Source: Isoetes taiwanensis (taxonomy: Eukaryota > Streptophyta > Lycopodiopsida > Isoetales > Isoetaceae). From it: a DNA stretch of 64,000 nucleotides. The stretch is taken from NCBI GenBank assembly GCA_021234155.1, contig JAJEKV010000010.1, positions 22,966,833-23,030,832 on the forward strand, written 5' to 3'. The notes under the pieces are model-generated. The model did not search any database. It worked only from the letters and a program-made list of their open reading frames with translations, and was not told the origin of the DNA. Position numbers and translations under genes: made by a program. Below are positions 11,276 to 23,040 of this stretch, piece after piece (positions within the stretch are counted from its first letter, which is position 1; every line of letters starts with the position of its first letter).

Positions 11276-13586
11276 ATCTCAAAACCTTAAGAGGAGGTCG
11301 AATATTCTCGAGAGATGCTTACAGTGGTTGAAAATTCTGAATTGCGTTACGACATGATTCTTGCAATCTACACATCTATAATTCATTTTCCTTAGATTCG
11401 ATTCTTTTATGCTCATTACAATTTATTGACACGTAGCTATCTTTTCCTGGGTACAAAATACCGGTGGAGTGGTGCAGTTTTCAGGTTGAGATTCCGGTGT
11501 TCAGGGAGAACTTATTATGGGCTGGCATAAATACATAACTCACAAACAGCAAGAAAATCTAAGAGCCATGGACACCCACAAAGCAGTATCTCCAGAAAAA
11601 GAAACCGAGCCTGTAATGGTCGTATAATTTGTTCAAATAATCATATAATCTGCTAATTTGCTTTCCCAATCAAAACAGGTGCCTAGCGGATTGAAACTTT
11701 CCACTGCCATTGAAATTGGTAGATTCAAAAATTTTGTAGCCAAAAAATCTCTCGGGCATAATTCTGTAGACCAATCCTTGAGTTCGATGCATAAGTGCCT
11801 AATCCAGGAGCGAGACTCTGGATTTCAAATTTTTCTCTTCCTTCCAACCCGTCAGAAGGGCATAGATTCTTCTGCGAAATTTGGTTTTAAATTCTTCTGA
11901 GACCTTTCTGATCGGAACTAGATAAGTGAAAAAAGATTTGCCCACTTCAAAACGATGCATAATATTTAGCAGCATAGAAAAAATTGCATCTAATCGAACA
12001 TTTGATTTGTGCCCTTCTTCCTTTGCAGCGCTGCAAGTATAACCTTGTGTAACCCCTGGGTGATTATTTAATCCCAAACAAATGCCCAACATTTCTTTCT
12101 GCAAGCAATAGAAATCTACGACCCACAGAACAATTTCTTCATTGTAATTTGTACTTGCAAAATGATAGAATCCGTTCAAATCAAATTTCTTGAGCATTTA
12201 TAGAGAATATCCAAACAATGATTACTTCTGAAATCTGTAATTGCAAAATTTTATGGATTCAGTTCAATTTCACGAAGCATTTCTGAGGATATCCATCAGT
12301 AGCTGGCTATGATTCTAGATAAAATGCAAGAGATACTCCCTGCTGACTACTTATTTAGCTGGCAGCCCGCAGCGAATCATACCAAATCAGAGTTCCATGT
12401 CCGAATCGTATCTAGCTGTTAAGTATTGTGATGACAAGTACTAGTAGCTGGTTAGAAATATTAGAGTATAAATATATCTCTACACTGTGGTTGTGAAGTC
12501 GAGAAGTGAATCCATGTGCTCCCTATAGCAGAATCGGCCTTTTCTTCTCTCAGGCTGCTTCAGGTAAAGCTTGGCTTCTATTTACTTATGCTTTTATATT
12601 TGCTTTTGTCCCTATGTGCTAAGTGCCCATGCCGTGAATCGGTCTTAATCTGCTGTTGGAGCTACTGCTAAAGACAAGCCCAACGAAAAACTAGGCTAGG
12701 CCGCCCTTTTCCTTCTTGACATTTCTGTGCCGCTCTCTCGGTGCGCTGATACTGGAGCAGCTTTTATCCTTCATGTCCTGCATCATTCTTGGGCACATTT
12801 TCGGTCCATTTTTTTCAGCATCAGCCTTGATTCTTCTGTTTAATGGTATTCCTGGTCCTCGGCACCTCGACCGCCATAACTAAACTGAACGGGTCTTCAG
12901 ACCGGTGGAGTTTCAAATAGATCTCCTCCCCGGAAACCCTAACCCAAATGTCTGGTTCGGCAGCTTTCTTGGTCAAGGAGGGCCCTTTTTTTTCCTTTTT
13001 TTCCTACGTTTGCACAAATCGACACTTTTAAGGCAGTTTTAGAATGTCGACGTTGTGGCCAGGTGTGTTTCTTTGCTATTGGGCATCTATGATCTTATAA
13101 TGGTTGAGAAAAATAAGAAAAGCTGGCCACTCTACATGGATGGTCTCAGCTCTCAAAGATATTTTTGCATCCACTCTTCAATCCTAGTTCCGAACTATAT
13201 GACCATATCATTGTGCCTGAACAGTCCTTATACACATGGATCATTTGTATAATAACACTGTATTACTAGATGGTTACTGCTGGGTCATTTAGAAGTTGTG
13301 CAAGGCAACAGATAATAACACGATTTGGGCCTTACAATTTCGCCATTTAAATTTTTATAGAGGCCGTATTTACATGACCATTTAAGCAAAAGGTTAGCAT
13401 TTGTATCAGCGACATGCCGTTTTTGAATCATGATCAGGCACACATTATGACTATGATTTAAGCACACATCATTATGACCTCATATTATCGAAACATCTCA
13501 AGTCTCAAACTTACAAATTCATCCATTCTAAATTTACATAAATCTACCTTGCAAGAGTGAGTTGACAAAGAGAAATGTTCGCGGGC
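11276..13586. other. Intergenic stretch with weak gene-like signals
   Basis: A minus-strand ORF of 132 codons (12197-11799) starts with ATG, has no recognised domain and lies in a degenerate ~70-bp duplication, so I do not accept it as a gene. A plus-strand TATA motif (12467-12474), a possible donor (after 12563) and a telo-box (12934-12942) before an ATG at 12948 might mark the start of a lost gene. That reading frame closes after 27 codons. Confidence 0.3.
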
Positions 13587-13619
13587 GGCCTTGGCCGCCG
13601 CGATAAATTTCTTGTATTA
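13587..13619. repeat. 33-bp dispersed repeat, copy 2
   Basis: Identical to 6754-6786 and preceded by further GC-rich sequence. A shorter look-alike 'accttcgccgccgc' is at about 19566. Confidence 0.8.
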
Positions 13620-13921
13620 TAAGCTGCATATCTTGGGTAGATTTCGGTTTACAGCCCCCCCTCCCCCTGTGACGTGGACCATATATCCACCGTGGACACT
13701 TTTATGGCTTCGCGGGTAGATGAAACTTGCAACGGTACAGTATCAAACACTGTTTGTTAGCGTTTAATGCAACAGAAGCAGATCGAAACAGACCGATAAC
13801 CTACTCCACCTCCTCCATCGATCAGTGAAATGGAGTCCAGAAGAACCCAAACTGAAATCTTTGCTCCTGTTCTATGTGGTTTCTTTGTTGACGTTGTCCA
13901 TTCTGTATTTCAAAAATTTCA

Positions 13922-14167
13922 TTGCTTTTCTTCCTCTATTCAATGGCATTGGACTTCAGCAATTCCAATCCGAATATCACTTCCATGCAGCAGTTGCTTG
14001 CAAGAACTGCTAGCAAAGATGAAACAATTGCATTATGCATCCACATTGGCATGTTGCCTGAGCGAAGAGATTGTGAAAAATGTGGAAGAACAATGAAGCT
14101 GAGAGGAGACAACAGGGGAACAACACGTTATGCTGATTCTAGTTGGTTTTTTATAAGACTTTTTTAG
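13922..14167 (+). pseudogene. Merlin-type (IS1595/ISXO2-like) transposase, N-terminal fragment
   Basis: The frame contains a helical segment followed by MLPERRDCEKCGRTMKLRG. A CxxC pair after a short arginine-rich stretch is typical of the N-terminal zinc ribbon of Merlin/ISXO2-like transposases. The expected WRC...C second half of the ribbon and the whole DDE domain are missing, so this is at most a remnant. The assignment rests mainly on pattern and on a clear Merlin transposase core at 26117-26671 in the same window. An unrelated zinc-ribbon protein is possible. Confidence 0.4.
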
Positions 14168-16712
14168 AACACTATAACTTGAAGTTTCCAACTCAGTTTT
14201 AGATGATCCTATGGCTGCTGGATAGGCCTCACTCTCCTCTATAAGTTTTATGAGGGCACTCTTTTATTTGATCGATAAAAAAATGTTATTGCTATTTGAA
14301 CCAAATGCCCTGTTTCTAGAGGTATCTTTTAGAGTATTTGCAACTTGAGGGGTATATTTGGAAAGGTTCATCCAACGTACATCTTTCAGTATGATACACC
14401 ATGCACAATATATAGACTCATAGAACGCTAAACAATACAATTTATTAAACCATAGGTCCCGAAAGACAATAAAGACAATTGTATGGCACAGCTACAAATG
14501 CTATTTCGAGAATCGCAGTGTGATTTCTTCCTCTGGCTAAACAGAAACCAAATGCGCTGCTTTTAGTTTTAATATGTTAGAGTTTGCTTTTCTTTGCATG
14601 CCACATCCATAAAATCATAGAAGAAATAACTAATATTTCAGTCTAACTGTATTGAAACTCCGAACCAAAAATGCCAACTTGGAACTCGACTCTTTTGGCA
14701 ACAGACCAAAATGATCGTGTATTAGCTAGATCAAGTGCTCGTAGAATAGAGAATCGTTCTTGCAAACAACTTAAAGAACATTTAATCATGTTAATCATTT
14801 ATTCAACATAAAAGCGATCTTTCAGCAGGAGCCTTTTTCACATCAACTCAGTTATATAAGCTTGAGATTTATTGATCCCATTCGTTAGTGGTCCCAATGC
14901 CCCCTTTCTATTCCATATTAGTAATGAGCTGAAGAGTGCTTGAAAAAACAAGGTCAGAAAAAGCTTCAGCTATTTCTCTGGCATATTCAAACATAACAAG
15001 GAATTGGAGACATATTATGCGAACAACTATTGGACTGTTCATATTTGCAACCTTATTTTTCTTATAAGACATCTGATAAAGTTCATTTTCCGATATTGTT
15101 GGAGCCCTTTAGTTGCAATGGTTGAAATCATGATAAATTCAATTTACTTCGTTTGATTAATCCTGTCCTAAGAGATGCACAATTGATTTCTGTTTTGAAA
15201 GGTGTTGAGGGCGCACTGCTAGCTCCGGAAATCTACTTCTTGGCTTTTTGTCAGTTTGAGGTTGCTAGCTGCTTATCGTAGAAGATTATATTGTTTAGCT
15301 GATCAAGGGGGGTTGGTGAATGATGTGATAGATGTAAATTGCATTGGTATGTAAAAAGAGAACATAGATTCTATGTGTTCATTTGTAAGTGTATAATAGC
15401 AGAGTTGTCGATGGTTCAGAAGTGGCGTCGAGCTGTCAGTATCATCACGAGAAGACCATAATAAAAGGTATTTGGAGAGGGAGATTATATAAAAAAGATC
15501 CATTCTTGCATTATGTATTTTCTGCCATATTCACACCACTTCTTTGCTACAGAATTGGTTTGGAATTCTCTCCATAAATTTGTAGGAGTGTAATAGTAAG
15601 CTCTGCCAATTTGTGAGCATGAGCTGATTTATTGCAGCAAATTTGCTAACTGATGCATGTTTAAGATCTGGCCAATGCTTTAAATACCTTGTGAACAAGG
15701 GAAATAAAGTAAAATAAGTATATATACACTTTGCAAGTTGAGAATAATAGATTTTCCTAGGAACTCTATTGTTAATCTGATAGGCAATAGAGCTTGGGCA
15801 TGTGTAAATCGATCTTTGCATTTATATCTGTGTTTTAATGTAGCAAATCTCAACTTTGGAAGCGTTACAGATTTGCATGAAAAGCTATGCTGATAATATC
15901 TAAATGTAAAATGGCAGTCCTTTTCTTGAGATAATACTCAGTTGCATTTGCATACTTCAGAGCGTGGGCCAATGCAATGCAGAAGACAACTTCTTCCACC
16001 AGCCAGGCTTGTGCACGTCATTACTTACTACATTACTACCTTGTGCACATGTCATTACTTATTACATTACTACCTGTTCCTTCGAAAATATTTTTTGTAC
16101 CTAGCCATTGTTTTATGAGTAATACTTAGTTTTTCATTTTCAAATGAGAACAGAAATAATAATTAGATATAAGACGGTACAGGCACTGCATTTGCTGTCA
16201 TATTTGTCAATTTGATGAGAAATAAATGAGAGAGTTTTTATACACAGGTTGCTCGAAAGAACATAATTCAGATGCAAGCTATAATTGGATTCTCCCATCA
16301 ATATATCAGGCAGAAACAGTCAAAAAATCAAATTTATTCATTCAAATTACTCTAGATAGCTTTGTCCATGAGTAACCTTCAACGCGAGAAGCAAATTTGT
16401 ATTGCAACGCTACCATACTTCTAGAAGCAAAATTGCATTGCTATTTCACAAAGTTTTGCGAGAGCACGCTACTATGTTCGCAACGGCTAAATCCAACAAA
16501 AACAATCTACAAGTTATTCGGATGATTTTTGGAATTGCTATTTGAGAGGGTGCTTTCCAAGGAGAAATGGCCCATCATAAGCCTTTTTTCTCCATCATAA
16601 GCCTCTGAGAGAAAAAAAAAAAAAGTGTCGCTTTTGATTCCCTCTATGTGAAACACAAAATATATCAGGGTATTTTTTCGGTGCATTTATTCCCATTTGG
16701 ACTTGGATTCCA
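14168..16712. other. Intergenic AT-rich stretch
   Basis: No gene is supported on either strand. A ~34-bp tandem duplication ('ttgtgcac...attactacc') lies at 16009-16074. The remainder shows nothing recognisable. Confidence 0.4.
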
Positions 16713-16830
16713 GGGGGTATTTGACTCGTGGAATAGGGGGTATTAGACTCGTGGTTTCAGCATGCACACTTATTCCACAAGTCGAATACCCCCAAAGTTA
16801 GAAAAAATATTCCACAAGTCGAATGCCCCC
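16713..16830. repeat. Foldback (inverted-repeat) structure with doubled arms
   Basis: Left arms at 16713-16735 and 16736-16754 read GGGGGTATT(T)GACTCGTGG. Right arms at 16771-16793 and 16808-16830 read TATTCCACAAGTCGAAT(A/G)CCCCC, their near-perfect reverse complement. It could fold into a long hairpin and resembles a miniature foldback element. Confidence 0.7.
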
Positions 16831-16844
16831 AAATAAAAAAAAAT

Positions 16845-16920
16845 GTTAAAAGGTGGGCTCGAACTCGCACAAGAAACTAAAAACTAAATAAACTAACCAT
16901 TTGCGCCACGTAGCATTACT
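16845..16920 (-). repeat. tRNA-derived SINE-like sequence
   Basis: On the minus strand there is a box-A-like 'tggcgcaaatggttag' followed about 30 bases on by a box-B-like 'gagttcgagcc'. The tail toward 16840 is A/T-rich. This spacing matches an internal RNA polymerase III promoter. It lacks a complete tRNA fold, so it is more likely SINE or tRNA debris. Confidence 0.4.
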
Positions 16921-17812
16921 GCAATAAAACCAATTCTCATATTATAATAAACTATAATAATTATGGACGGCGTATTCGGCTTGCCGTTTTTTGGAATCCA
17001 ACCCCCTTTCGGGAGCCAATATTTCGCTCGGTATTTTTTAAAACACAATTCCACCTTTTTTTGTAATCGAAACTATCTTTCACATATAGTCTGCAATGCT
17101 ATCTTTTGCAGATCTTCTGGCTTGTTTAACCATGGCTAAACTCTGGAAGTAACCAAGTCTCTCCTATTCTGTTACATGAATCCAACAACAGCCCTTAATT
17201 CTGCCATGCATACACCTGGAAAGCCAGATAAAATCAATTTACGGCCAATTTAACATTGCCAGCGAACCATCAAAATTTATGTTCTAGAATCAAGCATAAG
17301 CTTAACCTCAAGCACATAGAAGCTCAAGCTTATTTAGGATCAAGCAAACCCCTAAGTCCAGGAATTACATCACTCCCCTGAAACAATCTGGTCGAGTTAG
17401 GCAGGCCACTTAGCTCATTTGAGCATCCTTGGACATGCAAGTGGCTGCCCAACAAGGGTTTCAAAATAATAAGGCCTTAAAAGGAGAAACAAAAAAAGTT
17501 CTTAAACAGTTTGTTAGGTTCAGAAATAACAAGCCCTTAAAATATATAATAAACCAATAAAATAATGTAAGCCCTTAAAATAATATAAGTTTCCTTATTT
17601 CTCTTTTCATTTTAGCTATATCTTTTCCTCTACATTTATATGAACTCTCAATAATCCAGCACGCACCAAAAACCCTTATTTTTGAATACCACTCCTCCCC
17701 CCCTCCAAAAAAAAAAAAAAAAAAAAAAAAACTTGTAAAAACCATTTGCCAACGTAATGGCATAATGGGAGTGCATATTGCAAAATTACATCCTATAAAA
17801 CTAATAATAGTG

Positions 17813-18890
17813 CATTCTTGCACTGCGACTCGCATGAAACCAACAAAGCGCCCATAGGCTTCTCATTCATCTCAGCAGATTTCTACAATGGTGGACAGTG
17901 GATAGCCGCACACATGCGAACTACCCACGAAAAATAAAGGGAAAATCCAATTATAACATTTGGACCCCAAAAATAAATACAATGCTAATAGATGAGTGGC
18001 TGATGTACCTGCCGAAAGCTTTTCACCGGGATTAAAAAACCCCGCCCTTTCGGGTTTTCGAGGAAAAACCTAGTGATAAGCCTTGAAGAAGGGGCTTAGA
18101 CAAACGTAAAGGCGAATCGCCCCCAAAACCCGCGCGCATGGAGAAGTCAAAACGATGGCGCCGCCAACCTGCACCACATCACCAACAACAAACGAGAAAC
18201 ATACCAAAGAATAGCATCACCCAAAGGGTGGAAAAAAAAGCATCACCCACCGAAAGTGGAAAAACATGATAAACGAACTTGTACAAAATATAGTAAACAA
18301 AGAAAGGGGGGGGGGTGGGTTCAAAGAGAATAAGGTAATCTTTGAGAAGAAGAAGCTACCGATAAAATGTCGATGAAGAACTCGCAATAAGTAGCAAACG
18401 CCAACCCGACGAACGGCCCAAAACGCATGCGATGCATGCATGCATGCGACGATGCAATGATGCATGCATGCTCGCCTTGAGCAAGAATGCCGGTTTCGCT
18501 ACGCCGAATCGACAACATTCTTGCACTGCGACTCGCATGAAACCAACAAAGCGCCCGAATACCAAAGGACTTCCTTAACAAACTAGGATCGAGGACGAAG
18601 GTCACAGGATGATAAAGGCGGTAAGGACAAAGAAAGCAACGCCAAATTGGCCAAACCAAAGGTGAAGAAGCCCCTCCCCCGCTCGAGACAAATCAAAGAG
18701 AATAAGGTACTGCTGAGAGAAGAAGAAGCGCCGATAAAATGTCGATGAAGAACTCTGCAATAAGTAGCAAACGCCCAACCTGACGAACGGCCCAAAACGC
18801 ATGCGATGCATGCATGCGACGCATGCAATGCATGCATACATGCTCGTCTTGAGCAAGAATGCCGATTCGCTACGCGAATCAACAACATTA
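17813..18890. repeat. Direct-repeat block with GCATGC-rich segments
   Basis: A 41-bp segment ('cattcttgcactgcgactcg' onward) occurs identically at 17813-17853 and 18516-18556. A longer ~190-bp module (about 18327-18510) recurs with small changes at 18690-18890; both copies hold 'gataaaatgtcgatgaagaa' and runs of GCATGC. The open frames here in several phases are by-products of the repeats. Origin not recognised. Confidence 0.75.
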
Positions 18891-19869
18891 TATTTAGTCA
18901 CGCGAGCATGCTGGGATTGATGACAACTTTAAGATGTCTAGTTGAGAAATTTTTTCTTCTTTCATTAAGGATGTCAATCTATTTACCGTACATCATGAGT
19001 ACATTAGCTACGTCACATATTCTACATATCAGATAGCACTACCTAGCCGTGATATCTTATGCTAGAAGCTGCTTTGCATATGATTATCTAGTACATATGA
19101 TAGAGTTAAAGTATTTACCACAGGACTGGTTGGCAATACTTGAACCTGTAACCTCCCCATTACTAGACCAACGTTGGCCATGACCTCAGATGTGGTGGTG
19201 CAAGGTCTTGCCACTATATCAATGTCTAGTTGAGCATTTGACAATGCTAGTTCCACTAATGGCACCTAACCTACTCCAATCACTCTTTCATAGAATTCAT
19301 AACTTTTCTCTTGCTTTCATTTCATGAGCTCAAAAATCCTAGGGTATGGTGGAAAGGCTCAAAGCATCTGGATAATGGTAGAAGTATGTCCTACACAAAA
19401 ATAAAACTGGTGCATTTAGTAGGATAGATAGCAACTTAAGATATTTGACAGCTAGTTGAGCATTTTAAAAATATGATCTAACGGAAACAAATTGAATGGA
19501 CACTTTTAGATAAAGGCCTTGTGCGCATACTTTACATAAATTATAAGTACAAGAATTGATCGGGCGACCTTCGCCGCCGCATTTGTGCTGCTGTTAGCTT
19601 GACTCCAACTGCCCATTTGTTTCATATGGACTTGATTCTAGTTTCTTCTCTAAACAACCAGAATAAATGAGACAAATTAGACGTTGAAGATGTCGTGCAG
19701 GGCAAGAAACATTGGTACACCTTGATGTTTATCAACTACTCACTTCTTCAGACAGGATACATTTATAAGAAATCCATGTACCACAAACATAAGATATCCA
19801 CTAATGTGACAATGCTTCACTGGAAATCTGAATGATGAATTCGTATTCTAATAGACCATTTACTTTAGA
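18891..19869. other. Intergenic stretch, nothing recognised
   Basis: No supported coding region, RNA gene or repeat beyond short simple motifs. Confidence 0.4.
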
Positions 19870-20009
19870 TATTCGAGGATCAACCAAATATTAATAACAC
19901 CACGCTATTTTCATCTCCCACTTCACATATACAGTACGAATTGCCAATGTAGGAGATACAATGGTGGTTTCATGCAAAAGAGTAAAACTACGACGTGGCA
20001 TTCCTAAAA
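19870..20009. repeat. Partial unit of a ~260-bp tandem repeat, left of the inserted element
   Basis: From 'cgaggatcaa' to 'ggcattcctaaaa' it matches the second half of the units at 22379-23040. The rest of the array lies on the other side of the 20010-22374 element. Confidence 0.75.
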
Positions 20010-22374
20010 GGGTGTGTTTTTTATTAAGGTACTCAACTTTTTATGTGGGCGACGCTTGTGCTGGTCGGGTGCTGGACCCGTCAAGTGAAATTTTTTTCGC
20101 TCGTCATAGCACTTCACCCGCCATTTCCTCCTGGGCGCCAAATTCTGTTGCATAAACAAGAGAACTGAACCAATGAAGAAAAAAAATATACAAAAATTTT
20201 AAAGAAGCACAAAGTTCATATATTCAAGTGGTTACAGACATGGTCACATTCAAAAAATTGCAGACCTGTCACATATTCAACATGTAGTTTACATATTCAA
20301 TAACTTAGAGACCTGTCATATATTCACAAAATTGCAGATCATACTCAAAATTTACCTGACAGAGCAGTTAACATTGAAAACTTAAGATTGTTTCAAAACC
20401 AAACTTCAACTTTAACCTGCAAAGCTAGCAATCTGCTTATCCAGCTTCCTTATAAACTTCTCTGCAAGAGTGAGGTCTTCCTCATCAGATTGGATATCTG
20501 TGAATGGTGACTTTGAAGGAGTAGGCTCTTCATGTGTTGGAGCTGTAACTGGAGAAGTAGGTGTAACAGGAGAAGCATGTGTAACAGGAGAAGCAAGTGG
20601 AGAACCTGGTGTAACAGGAGTTGTTGGGATCTCACGTTCAGGACTAGTTACAGTCTTAGGACTTGACTGACTTCCTGATCTTGCTTTCTTGTTGCTGCTC
20701 CTAAGAATCTTCTTCTTGCCTTTCCTCTTAGCAACAAAATCTTTGGAAATAGGTTTGTCATACTCAGTTGCAACAGAGTTGGAATCCTCACCCATGTCTT
20801 TACCTTTTCCTTTCACCTTTGTGACCTTTTGGCACCTTCACATCTTCATCAAAGACTCTTCATACTCCTCTCGGTTACTTCATCTTCATCCGCTTTAAAG
20901 TAACCAAGTTCTTGCTCAAGCTTGTCGCACTTCTACCCCACAACCCGCCAATCGTACAATGCATAGTATCCAAGACAACCAAACCAAAGAAAACATGAAA
21001 TTTATGATCACATGATAACTTGATAAGAAAATCAGAATCGAGCTAAAACTCAAACCACAACCTTCACATCTTTTCAAAGAAATTGATCTCGAGGCATCAT
21101 AAACACCCATGTGAACTTTGAGTTCCTTCTTACCTTTGGCTGAAATCTGCATAGCAGATATGTGTTTGGACTTTGCATTCCAAAACTCCATCCTATGGCC
21201 ATATGCTTCAATATTCACTTCCAAGGATTTGATTTCTTCCTTCAACTTTTCTGCATCAGCAACATTAGCACTCCCAATAGTTTCAGAAAGTAAATCCATT
21301 AAACTTGCTTCTTCTTTCTTCAAGTATGCAACCAAAGCTTGGTTGTTAGGCAAATCTGCACTGTAAAGTTTGATAGATTCTCTCTTCTCTGAAATTTGCT
21401 TGTACAATAAAGTGCAAGTAGCATCAGCACATTGCACTGCACCTACCTTCTTCAACAAAGCTGCCTTTTTTCCTTTAATTTCTTCTTCAGCTTTCTTTTG
21501 CATGTCTGACAAGCTTCTAATGTGATTGATAATCACATTGAGGTTAGCTTCAAAACAATTTACTTCATGATCTTTACTCTTATGAACTACAGAAAATCTG
21601 TGGGAGTCTGCTGCTAAAGATGCCCAATTTACCTTGTAATTTTCGGGGTCAGCCAAAGCCTTAGGGGTGTTCTGCCATACAAATGCTCTTGCAAAACGAG
21701 TGCTCACTTCATTGTTGGTAGGGCCACTTTTCGAAGGAGTTCATTGAACTTCTGCTCGAATACAGGCTTGATTTCCTTGATGTTGATCTTCCCGGACCTC
21801 AAAGGAACTTCAAAAACTGATAAAAATTCAGCATTTGATACTTCTTTTGCCTTGATTTGGCTTGGCTTTCTTCCAGACGACTCCACTTTCCGCAACTCAG
21901 CAAATTCATACTGTGTTCTTGCTGGCTTCAGCTGAAATATAATAAAACAGTAAAAACCACTTACATTTGAGTACTTTGCGTTATAAATTTGCTGAAGCAC
22001 AAACATTTTCTAAAAAAAGATAGCAAAAAATGCGATACCTCTGGCGCCTGGGGAGAACTAATGGTATAGTTGCAAAAGAGCTGCCGGAATTGCAAAGGAA
22101 GAAAAACAGAGTACAAATACACAAAGCTTGGGAGATAAGTTTGTTCAAGAGCTCGAATGCAAGGTAAGATGGCTGCGCGCGAAAATTCTATGATGATGGC
22201 CGTCAGAGTATAACCGTCGGAATTGAAGCCGTCAGAACCCGTCAGTCCGTCACTTCAAACACGTCACGAGCCCATCATGAGCCCGTCCGAGCCCGTCCCG
22301 TGCTTTCGTTAATTTAGGTGCTGGTAAGGTGCTATAACTTCAAAAAGTTGGGTAGGTTAAGCAAAAAAGCACCC
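20010..22374. mobile_element. DNA transposon with ~36-bp terminal inverted repeats and CCGTC-rich subterminal sequence
   Basis: The left end (20010-20045) starts GGGTGTGTTTTTTATTAAGG and contains CTCAACTTTTT. The right end (about 22338-22374), read on the minus strand, starts GGGTGCTTTTTTGCTTAACC and contains CCCAACTTTTT. Flanks are AAAA on both sides (20006-20009 and 22375-22378), a possible 4-bp target duplication in an A-rich site. Subterminal DNA, especially 22195-22305, repeats CCGTC/CCGTCA. The element interrupts a tandem repeat, which defines its ends independently. Superfamily is uncertain: the GGGTG start is PIF/Harbinger-like, but no transposase is present. Confidence 0.75.
20412..21950 (-). 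pseudogene. Unknown coiled-coil protein with Thr/Pro/Val-rich tail, inside the TIR element
   Basis: Minus-strand open segments follow one another: about 21950-21704 (ARTQYEFAELRKVE...), 21707 to about 21060 (FARAFVWQNTPKALADPENY, then a Lys/Glu-rich helical stretch), a likely intron to about 20935, then 20816-20412 with a Lys-rich block, TSPVTP-type repeats and an acidic helical end. A 1-nt loss in an A-run near 21722 shifts the frame between the first two parts, and another shift lies near 20830. I do not recognise the family. The long helical segments suggest coiled coil and the basic stretch could be nuclear. It lies wholly within the TIR element, so it is either cargo or an accessory transposon protein. 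Confidence 0.45.
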
Positions 22375-22378
22375 AAAA

Positions 22379-23040
22379 GCAAAAATGCTAAATTTTTACT
22401 TTGATATACCCGTTGCATGTCTCCAGACTTTGGAATGTATACATAACTTGGAAGACGTGTGTAATGTTCATCTCATAATATTTGTAATGTCACGCATAAG
22501 GAACTCGAGGATCAAAAATATTGATAAGACCATGTTATTTTCATCTTCCACTTCGCAGATACAGTATGATTTGCCAACATAGGTGATACAATGGTGGTTT
22601 CATGCGGAAGAGTAAAACTATGACATGGCATTCCTAGAAGCAAAAATGCTATATTTTTACTTTGATATACCCGCTACGTGTCAGACTCTAGAATGTATGC
22701 ATAACTTGGAAAATATGTGTAATGTTCCTCTCATAATATTTGTAATGTCATGCATAATGAATTCGAGGACCACGTTATTTTCATCTCCCACTTCACAGAT
22801 ACAATATGATTTGCCAATGTAGGAGATACAATGGTGGTATGATTTCACAGATATGATTTCATGCAGAAGTGTAACACTATGATGTGGTATTCGTAAAAGC
22901 AAAAATGCTAAATTTTTACTTTGATATGCTCGCTACGTGTCTCCAGACTCTGGAATGTATACATAACTTGGAAAACATGTGTAATGTTCCTCTCATAATA
23001 TTTGTAATGTCACATATAATGAATAGATAAAAATAATAGG
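22379..23040. repeat. Tandem array of ~260-bp units
   Basis: Units at about 22379-22640 and 22641-22898, then a partial one at 22899-23040. Each begins 'caaaaatgcta(a/t)attttt' and includes 'ataacttgga' and 'tcataatatttgtaatgtca'. Another partial unit is at 19870-20009. Confidence 0.85.

Noticed and set aside
11799-12197. 132-codon minus-strand ORF as a gene
   Set aside because: No domain, overlaps a degenerate local duplication, no splice or promoter support.
18217-18901. Overlapping Cys/His/Met-rich ORFs around 18.2-18.9 kb
   Set aside because: Generated by GCATGC repeats read in several frames; they duplicate with the repeat and have no independent support.
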